Shown here one piece after another: positions 53,475-60,002 of a stretch of DNA of 64,000 bases. This stretch comes from MADRE2 sp964397015 (GTDB lineage Bacteria; Desulfobacterota; Desulfobacteria; Desulfobacterales; Desulfobacteraceae): NCBI GenBank assembly GCA_964397015.1, contig CAYNHL010000001.1:43736-107735 (forward strand). The letters are read 5' to 3'. The notes under the pieces are model-generated. The model made no database searches and was not told where the DNA came from. It saw nothing but the letters and a program-made list of their open reading frames with translations. Within the stretch, counting starts at the first letter, position 1, and every line of letters starts with the position of its first letter. A program made the position numbers and the translations under genes.

Positions 53475-53978
53475 TTAGTAAAATCCTTTAATTTTCATCT
53501 GCCTGATGACATTTAAAAGCGTTTTATCTTTTGTTTTGGTTTTTTCGATAATCCTTGCCTGTTCCTTTTCAAGCTCACTGACCGGCACATGACAACCCTT
53601 GCAGTCAGACGTCGGTGCATCTGCCCTGTAATGTTCATCCTGGATCTTCTTGTGACAGCCCCAGCAATTCATGTGATATGCGTTTACAAGCTCTGCCTTG
53701 CTGTCTCCATGGCAGTCCGAACACATCTGGGTATGCATGTCCTCCTGCCATATATTTTTCCCGCTGGCATAAATATGGTGACACGATTTGCAGTCAATTT
53801 CATAGGTTGTATAATGCAAATCATGGGAAAACAAAGTCTTTGGATAGTCCGTTTTTCCAAAGTTGTCAAATCCGGGATCCTTGAAATATAAAAATTCCAT
53901 GGCGCAGACAGTTGCCGCCAAGGTGATTCCAACAGTCAATATCAAAACGATTCCTGTTTTTCTTATTGCACCGGTCAT
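53475..53978 (-). CDS. Exported tetraheme cytochrome c (class III-like)
   Basis: The 167-residue protein has an N-terminal hydrophobic segment (about 8-26) that works as signal peptide or anchor. Four CxxCH heme sites are seen: CKSCH (63-67), CSDCH (86-90), CWGCH (105-109) and CKGCH (126-130), with extra His residues for bis-His ligation. It would carry electrons in the periplasm, as cytochrome c3/c7 proteins do in sulfate and metal reducers. Unusually it lies inside a signalling operon, two bases after the Cache-HAMP receptor. Confidence 0.9.
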   Translation of the reverse strand: MTGAIRKTGIVLILTVGITLAATVCAMEFLYFKDPGFDNFGKTDYPKTLFSHDLHYTTYEIDCKSCHHIYASGKNIWQEDMHTQMCSDCHGDSKAELVNAYHMNCWGCHKKIQDEHYRADAPTSDCKGCHVPVSELEKEQARIIEKTKTKDKTLLNVIRQMKIKGFY

Positions 53979-53980
53979 AC

Positions 53981-54817
53981 CTATTTCCTTCTCTGGAGAC
54001 GCTGGACCGCCTTGAGCAGGCTGGCCTGCATCCGCCGCAGCGCATTGGCAAGTTCCCCGATCTCATCTTCTGTATCGATGTCAATGGAGGTTTTCAAATC
54101 CCCCATGCTGATTCGTTCTGCAACGCCGGTCAGCGTGGAAATCGGTTTGACAAACCGGCGACCGAAGAAATAGGCAAACACAAGGGCCAGGATGGTGACG
54201 ATGGACCCGAAGGTATTGTACTGAAGCATAAATTGCTTTTTAGCGTTATTGATCCTTTTCTGCAGTTCTTTAATCGGTTGTTCAATGTCTGCATTAGGTA
54301 CAACAGCAACCATATAAAAAGGAAGCTTCTGGTGAACCGCATGAACGAAAATATACTGGTCATCCACGGTGCCGCTGTATTCATCATTTGATTCAACCAC
54401 CTTGTTCATAATCTGGTTAAACGATTTAATACCCAGCGCACTGGCATCCTTGTTCAAAAAGCGGGGATTGGGATGCATGAAGACCTTGTTCTGGTTGTCC
54501 TCGTTGCTGATCAAAAAAGTGTATCCCGAAGAACCGATAACCTGGATAACCTGGTTGATGAATTCAGGATTATATTGCAGCGGCTTGAAGCCTGACCCTT
54601 GTTCCGCTTTGTTGGCATACATGGAAACGGAACTGGATATTTTTTTAACCTGCTGATCCACGGAAAGCTCTGACTGTTCCCTCAAGGCGCTGCTGGTGAT
54701 ATCCAGGGCCACGTTACTGATTTCATTGATATTGTAGAACCCGGCCCCGCCTGCCAGCACCAGGGGAATAATTGCAAAGCAAATAAAAGTCAAAATTATC
54801 TTGGTTCTGATTTTCAT
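53981..54817 (-). CDS. Cache-HAMP membrane receptor without output domain
   Basis: The 278-residue protein has a first membrane helix (about 6-26), a Cache-like periplasmic domain (about 30-185, with SSGYTFLISNEDNQNKVFMH and a later DDQYIFVHAV), a second helix (about 208-228) and a HAMP domain (about 229-275), then stops. ATG 54817 is preferred because GGAG lies before it and an upstream TTG would sit inside that site. Like the last gene of the operon it needs partners to pass on its signal. Confidence 0.8.
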   Translation of the reverse strand: MKIRTKIILTFICFAIIPLVLAGGAGFYNINEISNVALDITSSALREQSELSVDQQVKKISSSVSMYANKAEQGSGFKPLQYNPEFINQVIQVIGSSGYTFLISNEDNQNKVFMHPNPRFLNKDASALGIKSFNQIMNKVVESNDEYSGTVDDQYIFVHAVHQKLPFYMVAVVPNADIEQPIKELQKRINNAKKQFMLQYNTFGSIVTILALVFAYFFGRRFVKPISTLTGVAERISMGDLKTSIDIDTEDEIGELANALRRMQASLLKAVQRLQRRK

Positions 54818-54829
54818 AAATATCTCCAA

Positions 54830-55279
54830 CTATAAATATTGTTTTATAAGTTCCAGCATTGTTTTTTGAAACTGGCTTCTTTCAGCCGGGGAGTTTATTT
54901 CCGTTGCCACTTTTTCAACCAGGCTGTAGAGCATTTTATGAGGAAAGCTTTGTTTTGTCTTGTTGAATTCGTCAATTTTATCATCAAGTACCAGGGAAGC
55001 AATTGGACCAATGGACTTGGACAGTTCCTTTTCCAGCCGTTCCCAGAAAAAAGACGGAATTTCCACAGAAGACCCGGAGTCGTCCTCGATCACCTTGATG
55101 GCTTTTTTGGCCTCTAGCTTGGCCAGTACGCCATTCAACTGTTCCGTATTGACATTGAACTTGGCCTTGAGCTTGTTCATGTCGGGATATTTATAAAACA
55201 TGGCTATCACATGCCACTCAGAAGGCGTCAATGTAATCGGCTCTTTCACCGGCAACAGTTCAATGGATTGCTTGGCCAT
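54830..55279 (-). CDS. Winged-helix-like protein with IGPIA domain
   Basis: The 149-residue protein has an N-terminal helix-turn-helix-like region (LTPSEWHVIAMFYKYPDMNK, about 17-80) and a C-terminal helical domain marked by LEKELSKSIGPIASLVLDD (about 82-100). The IGPIA pattern recurs in bacterial signalling proteins that also carry DUF4388 domains, which matches its neighbours. DNA binding is possible but not shown. GGAGGA precedes the ATG. Confidence 0.7.
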   Translation of the reverse strand: MAKQSIELLPVKEPITLTPSEWHVIAMFYKYPDMNKLKAKFNVNTEQLNGVLAKLEAKKAIKVIEDDSGSSVEIPSFFWERLEKELSKSIGPIASLVLDDKIDEFNKTKQSFPHKMLYSLVEKVATEINSPAERSQFQKTMLELIKQYL

Positions 55280-55292
55280 CTTCTATTCCTCC

Positions 55293-55655
55293 CTAGCGGT
55301 CAAAAAATGATGAAAAAAATTTGGGGAATTTTCCCTGTTTCTGTGATTCTTCAACAAAGGCATCAAATTCCATTTTAACCTGGGATACACTGATGTTACA
55401 ATCACATTCACAGATAAAAACCGCTTTGTCTTTTTTGTACATATAAACACAGGCCTCCGGAGTTAAAAAAAACAGGTGCGACCCGGAGGTATTCTCCTTC
55501 TGCAGCGTTATCATTTCTTCAAAATATCTTTTTTTTTCTGCCTCGGGCTCGGGGAAAAAAGTTGTCCTGTTCTTCTGATGTATAATCACCCGTTTCACAA
55601 ACCGGTTCTCTTCGGCAAATGCCTGTGCCGGATTTTTCTTAGTTTCTGATTTCAT
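55293..55655 (-). CDS. Small protein of the MglA operon, unknown function
   Basis: The 120-residue soluble protein has a basic N-terminus and a C-terminal part with CECDC (about 82-86). I do not recognise a family. It overlaps its upstream neighbour by 17 bases and is followed by the IGPIA gene after 13 bases, so it is clearly part of the operon. Confidence 0.6.
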   Translation of the reverse strand: MKSETKKNPAQAFAEENRFVKRVIIHQKNRTTFFPEPEAEKKRYFEEMITLQKENTSGSHLFFLTPEACVYMYKKDKAVFICECDCNISVSQVKMEFDAFVEESQKQGKFPKFFSSFFDR

Positions 55656-56556
55656 AGTCTGCCAGTATGCCCAGGTAATTATTCTTTATGGAAGCTATCT
55701 CGCTTTCAGGAACAGCCATCCGTTTTGCTATCAGGTTTACCAGCTCGTTCATGCCATGAACCGCGGTCTTGATATTGATTTTTTCCCAGATATCAATTTT
55801 CCTGTATGCATAAGAAAATTCACCTGCAAACGGATCAAGGAAAACAAATTTGTCGCTTAGATCCAAGGCGCATTTTCTCCATATGGAAGCAAAATCCCGG
55901 TTGCCTGACCGGTCTTCGAGCATGTTGAAAATTTCCTCGAAACATCGGACAAGCTGAGCATGATCCTTTTCCGGATTGCGTGTATCCTGGGACAATTTGA
56001 AAAGATTGATACTTGTATTGCTGATTTTTTCCTGGATGACAGCATCATCGAGAGGGGGTTCGAAAACACCCTCTTTTTTACCTATATTCATTGTACCCAG
56101 GATGTTACCCTTGTAAAAGTATATATACATTTTTGTCCCGGCTCTTCCCGTATCCGCCTCGATATAACCGGTAAAATCATCTGTGCAGCACCGCTGGATA
56201 AGCTTGGACGGATTGATGATGTCCGAAGAAAGATTGTTGTATACCATTTTGGCCGTATGGGCCTTGGTAAAAAACTCGACATGTTCGTGGCGGCACCTGA
56301 ATGTAGACACCACTGTATCCGGTGTCAGCAGGGCGGAAAAATCGACCGGTGTAATTTTTTTGTACCTGCTGCTGTCCGATGTAACCAGGCAGGCCTGGGT
56401 TTCCCCTTCAAACATGAACAGGTAGGCTTTCTTTCCACTGCCCTCGAGCAGTACGAATCCATTCAGGTATTCATTCTTCAAGAACAACAGGAACTTGTCA
56501 AAAACAAGAAAACTGGGGTGCAGATTTCTATAGTATGCCTCGAACTTGGGAATCAT
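55639..56556 (-). CDS. Protein with two DUF4388-like modules
   Basis: The 305-residue soluble protein has two internal segments that follow the DUF4388 rhythm of a short helix, then a G-rich beta pair: LNGFVLLEGSGKKAYLFMFEG (split at about 34-54) and FTGYIEADTGRAGTKMYIYF (about 128-147). The remaining C-terminal part is helical (about 200-305). The relation is inferred from pattern alone. It overlaps the DUF4388 gene by one base. Confidence 0.65.
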   Translation of the reverse strand: MIPKFEAYYRNLHPSFLVFDKFLLFLKNEYLNGFVLLEGSGKKAYLFMFEGETQACLVTSDSSRYKKITPVDFSALLTPDTVVSTFRCRHEHVEFFTKAHTAKMVYNNLSSDIINPSKLIQRCCTDDFTGYIEADTGRAGTKMYIYFYKGNILGTMNIGKKEGVFEPPLDDAVIQEKISNTSINLFKLSQDTRNPEKDHAQLVRCFEEIFNMLEDRSGNRDFASIWRKCALDLSDKFVFLDPFAGEFSYAYRKIDIWEKINIKTAVHGMNELVNLIAKRMAVPESEIASIKNNYLGILADYEIRN

Positions 56557-57119
56557 TAAAAAACATCCTTGCTTTCCATAAACATCAACAGGTCATCTGT
56601 CAGTATTTTCTTCCTGAACAGCACTTCAATCCGCGCATGGATATTTTTATCCAGGTAAATAATGGTGAAATAATTCTCGTCATAGGTTTCAAGGTATTTA
56701 ATATGAAAAAGATGCGGTACCTTGAAATAGGGATGGCCGTATTCATAAAAACCAACACGGTCCACAGTGTATTTGCGGTCAAACATGTTCCGGATTTTTT
56801 CCAGGTATTCCGTGCTCTCGTCCACATACCTGGAACAGTCAATCAACAGAAAATTGATGTCTGTGTTCACATTGGTATCCGGCAGTATTGTCCTGTCGTT
56901 GAATTTAAAATCAAGCTGGGACAAAAGTGCCATCTGTTTGATTGCATCGACACCCTGTCCGCCCAGGTAGTCGGCATATACAATCCGGCCGTTTTCAAAC
57001 CCGATTTTACCGTAAATGTCTTTTCCCCTGGTAAATTCTATTGCCCCGTTCCGGCTGTCGTTATAGCAAATCTGGATCAGGCTGGTGAGCGTAAATGTCG
57101 ATAATGATCCGGCAAACAT
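56556..57119 (-). CDS. DUF4388 domain protein
   Basis: The 187-residue protein begins MFAGSLSTFTLTSLIQICYN and continues with the DUF4388 pattern GAIEFTRGKDIYGKIGFENG and GRIVYADYLGGQGVDAIKQM (residues 1-75). This domain is common in myxobacterial and deltaproteobacterial regulators, often with response-regulator or GTPase systems. The C-terminal half (about 95-187) is unassigned. GAGG lies about ten bases before the ATG. Confidence 0.8.
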   Translation of the reverse strand: MFAGSLSTFTLTSLIQICYNDSRNGAIEFTRGKDIYGKIGFENGRIVYADYLGGQGVDAIKQMALLSQLDFKFNDRTILPDTNVNTDINFLLIDCSRYVDESTEYLEKIRNMFDRKYTVDRVGFYEYGHPYFKVPHLFHIKYLETYDENYFTIIYLDKNIHARIEVLFRKKILTDDLLMFMESKDVF

Positions 57120-57124
57120 ACGGG

Positions 57125-57970
57125 CTATACCTCTATGGTTTTATATTTTCCTTCAAAGGTCCTGGCATAATTTCCCATGTCCTGGGCTTCTACCGGATCC
57201 GTATATAAAATGTTGTCCACGAAAAAAATATTCAAATAGTTTTCCTTTCTTGTGATAACCGCAAACAACTTGTCTCCCGTGTTGTTGAGGTTCACATTGA
57301 TATTGTTCAAGGGCTGGTTTTTCTGAATTTTATAGTCGGATACCTTTTTAATGACATTACGCCGGTTGAGGCCTGATACTTTTGAATATGGAATGACCTT
57401 GCTGGCGATATTCTTTTCCGTAACGCTTTTTCCGGTTTTAAGAATCTCTATGATACTGGCATACCGTATGGTATATTTTACTTTTTCAATCTCGACGAAC
57501 AAGTATTTGGCATGCCGGGTTTTCGGGGCAGGAGAAGTGCTGCCGCTGTTTCTGGCATGTTCGAGGTTATGGAGTATCCGCTGGTTCTCTTCTATTTTGA
57601 TATTGATTTCAAGCAATTGTTTGATCAGGGTGTTTTCAACATAGGTCTGCAACGTGTTCAAACTGAACTGCCTGTTATTTTCCATGAAATTGTCATCATC
57701 CAGTATTTCTTTCAGCCGCTGGGCCTTGCTGGTATGGTGGACATCCGTATCGGTGAAAAAATCCGCATTACCAAGAATGTTGCGTGTAATCCTCTTGAAA
57801 GATTCAGATATTTCAAGATTTTTGAGCAGGTTGTTCAAAGCCGTGACCACGCGCTTGTCAAACGCGTCCAGGGGTTTGGCCGCTTCCAGACCCTGCCGGG
57901 CGGCTTCCATGCTTTGGGTATTGTCCCGAATACATGGCCCGAGCGCGTTTTTCAATAAATTGTAGTCCAT
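57125..57970 (-). CDS. MglA-operon protein, possible CheW-like C-terminal domain
   Basis: The 281-residue protein has helical N-terminal sequence (about 1-140) and a C-terminal region beginning KYLFVEIEKVKYTIRYASII (about 155-174) and ending LFAVITRKENYLNIFFVDNI (about 234-253). The spacing loosely resembles CheW-like adaptors, and a similar region closes the large acidic protein at 51885-53456. The assignment is an inference from pattern. GGAG precedes the ATG. It directly follows the GTPase gene. Confidence 0.65.
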   Translation of the reverse strand: MDYNLLKNALGPCIRDNTQSMEAARQGLEAAKPLDAFDKRVVTALNNLLKNLEISESFKRITRNILGNADFFTDTDVHHTSKAQRLKEILDDDNFMENNRQFSLNTLQTYVENTLIKQLLEINIKIEENQRILHNLEHARNSGSTSPAPKTRHAKYLFVEIEKVKYTIRYASIIEILKTGKSVTEKNIASKVIPYSKVSGLNRRNVIKKVSDYKIQKNQPLNNINVNLNNTGDKLFAVITRKENYLNIFFVDNILYTDPVEAQDMGNYARTFEGKYKTIEV

Positions 57971-57982
57971 TATTCTCCTAAA

Positions 57983-58621
57983 CTATCCGGCCGTTTTAAT
58001 TGACTTGAATGCTGTTTTGTCAATAACGGTTTTTACGGTTTCCTTGGCAATAAACCTTACGGTTTTCAGAACATTCATTCCTGTAATCGCGCTCGATGGA
58101 AATGACTCTGTTTTCAGTTCAGAATTGAGTAATTGTTCCATGTCGTCAACATCGGAAAGGGGGATCATTTTTGAATCAAGGTCCCGCTTGTTCCATTGAA
58201 AAATGACCTTGACGTCATCCAGGCTCAGGTTATGATAGGCAAGGTTGTGCTTGAGGTTTTCAAAGGACTCCCTGTTAGCCTCCTGTCGCGATGCCAGGGA
58301 ATCCGCCACAAAAACGATTCCATCCACGCCCTTTAGCACCAGCCTCCGGGTGCTTTCATATTTTACCTGGCCCGGTGTGGTATACAGCTGCAGCTTGAGA
58401 TCAAAACCGGCTATCTTTCCAAGGTTGATCGGGAAAAAATCAAAAAACAGCGTCCGGTCTCCCTTGGTATCAATGGAGATAAGTTTACTGGTCTGCTCTT
58501 TTTGCGATTTCTGAAGCCAGTTGTGAATGTACTCCAGGTTTGTTGTCTTTCCGCTTCTTCCCGGACCATAATACACTATTTTAACCTGAATGGTTTTTTC
58601 TTTTAAATTTACAATGGCCAT
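57983..58621 (-). CDS. mglA: MglA-type small GTPase
   Basis: The 212-residue Ras-like GTPase starts without a signal and has the P-loop GPGRSGKTTN (19-28), the bacterial MglA switch region DRTLFFDFFPINLG, a TTPGQ G3 motif (81-85) and NKRD as G4 (144-147). MglA proteins mark a cell pole in the GTP form and recruit motility or pilus machines. The upstream Roadblock gene overlaps by one base (TAATG), as in mglBA pairs. The function as polarity switch is inferred from the family. Confidence 0.93.
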   Translation of the reverse strand: MAIVNLKEKTIQVKIVYYGPGRSGKTTNLEYIHNWLQKSQKEQTSKLISIDTKGDRTLFFDFFPINLGKIAGFDLKLQLYTTPGQVKYESTRRLVLKGVDGIVFVADSLASRQEANRESFENLKHNLAYHNLSLDDVKVIFQWNKRDLDSKMIPLSDVDDMEQLLNSELKTESFPSSAITGMNVLKTVRFIAKETVKTVIDKTAFKSIKTAG

Positions 58622-59010
58622 TATTCAGATCCAAGAAGATTTGTAATTTCTTTTTGTATGCTTTCGATTTTCAGTCTTAACAGCCCAAGTGACAGGTAGG
58701 GCTTGAACAGGATTATCATCAAGACTTCCTGGGAAATTTTTGCAAAATGGATATTCTCGTTGTTTCCCCTGTGAAACAGCAAAGAAAAATTGTCTTCATT
58801 GATCAGGGTGGCAATTTCCTTTGTCGCGGCATAGTTTGCCGCAGAAAGCACCGCAAGGGTATCGCCGTCGAAATTTTCTTCCCCCACCTTGAACAGCAGA
58901 TTTCCCCCCATGTCCGTGAGCAAAACATAAGTAGCACCGGACTCATCAATGAATTTCTGCAAAACCGATTCTACCTTCAGCGCACTTTCCTCATCAATTA
59001 TCGTGTTCAT
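58621..59010 (-). CDS. Roadblock/LC7 domain protein (MglB-like)
   Basis: The 129-residue protein fits a single Roadblock/LC7 domain (FIDESGATYVLLTDMGGNLL, about 18-37, and a conserved ANYAATKEIATLI). Such proteins dimerise and, as MglB, act as GTPase-activating partner of MglA, whose gene follows with a one-base overlap. It is the first gene of the operon and lies 160 bases from metF. Confidence 0.88.
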   Translation of the reverse strand: MNTIIDEESALKVESVLQKFIDESGATYVLLTDMGGNLLFKVGEENFDGDTLAVLSAANYAATKEIATLINEDNFSLLFHRGNNENIHFAKISQEVLMIILFKPYLSLGLLRLKIESIQKEITNLLGSE

Positions 59011-59102
59011 ACCTAAGTCCTTTACCGCCTATCATGGCTATCCACTAACAGGCTTTCATTTACGTTAATGACCATTTCTGTTATTTATTACCATACTGAA
59101 AC

Positions 59103-59132
59103 GCTTTACCAAAAGCAACTATAATATGTCAA
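59103..59132 (-). promoter_or_regulatory. Possible promoter of the MglA/Roadblock operon
   Basis: On the minus strand a perfect TTGACA (59132-59127) is followed after 18 bases by TAAAGC (59108-59103), a weak -10. It lies about 95 bases before the Roadblock ATG and is the only convincing -35 in the gap. Confidence 0.35.
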
Positions 59133-59170
59133 GAACAAAAGAATTCAAATATATTCAAAACTTTAAGCGG

Positions 59171-59989
59171 TTATGACGGTGCGATGATTTTCTTGAGTAT
59201 ATCAAACTTGTCAAACGGGGGCATGATACAGGCGCCTGAAAAAAACTCACGCGCGACATCAAGCATGGTTTTGGCGTGAACAACCCCTTCTTCTAAAGGG
59301 TTCCGGGCCTTTTCCATGCGGTTAAGCAGTAGTTCGGGAATCTGAATACCTGCGACCTTTTCGTGCAGGAAGCGGGCATGCCTGCCGGAAACTAGAGGCA
59401 AAATTCCCATAATGACCGGGATATCCAGGAAAGCGGCTGCCTGTTGAATGCGCTCTGCGGTAAGCAGGTCATACACCGGCTGAGTGACAACGAAACCGGC
59501 ACCGGCGGCTTTTTTTTGTTCGAGCCGGGTGATTTCGCTTTCCAGTCCATTTATCTCCGGCCGGAAATCAAGCACACACCCGGTATCCATTCCCGTATCG
59601 CTTGATATCCTTATCAGGGCATACACATCCAGATTTTTTTCTCTGATTGCATTACTTGTTTTCGCTTTATCACCGGTCAGCGCAATCACCGTGGTAATAT
59701 CCAGTGCACGAGCTCCCCATAACTCGCTTTGAATGCCTGCCCGGTTATGATCCCGAACCGCGCAATGCAGGATGGCGGGCTTCAGGGTATGCCGCTGTAA
59801 CAAATGGCAGAAAGCCATGGCTGACATCCTGGGCCTTGCCAAAGGATTGGTGGCCACACTGAATCCATCAAAAGGCAGGTGTACCAGCAGTTTCAAGATA
59901 TCCAGCAAAGGACGGGGATCATGTGTTTCAGGGGGTACCACTTCAATGGTTATCCTGAAATTAGCAGGTCCTGAATTTTTGAAGATCAT
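59171..59989 (-). CDS. metF: Methylenetetrahydrofolate reductase family protein
   Basis: The 272-residue TIM-barrel protein has the catalytic Glu in FRITIEVVPPETHD (about 11-24), GFSVATNPLARPRMS, VIALTGD (about 101) and the conserved FVVTQPVYD (about 165-173). It reduces methylene- to methyl-tetrahydrofolate for methionine or, in acetyl-CoA-pathway organisms, carbon flow. It is shorter than E. coli MetF (296) and lacks an obvious partner gene. It lies 13 bases after the hybrid kinase, so it may share that transcript. Confidence 0.9.
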   Translation of the reverse strand: MIFKNSGPANFRITIEVVPPETHDPRPLLDILKLLVHLPFDGFSVATNPLARPRMSAMAFCHLLQRHTLKPAILHCAVRDHNRAGIQSELWGARALDITTVIALTGDKAKTSNAIREKNLDVYALIRISSDTGMDTGCVLDFRPEINGLESEITRLEQKKAAGAGFVVTQPVYDLLTAERIQQAAAFLDIPVIMGILPLVSGRHARFLHEKVAGIQIPELLLNRMEKARNPLEEGVVHAKTMLDVAREFFSGACIMPPFDKFDILKKIIAPS

Positions 59990-60002
59990 GTCTGTAAATT
60001 CC

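Noticed and set aside
59111..59132. Sigma-54-like element (TTGACA to TTGC) upstream of the Roadblock gene
   Set aside because: GG/GC spacing is two bases too long and the first dinucleotide is GA, so it does not fit a -24/-12 promoter.
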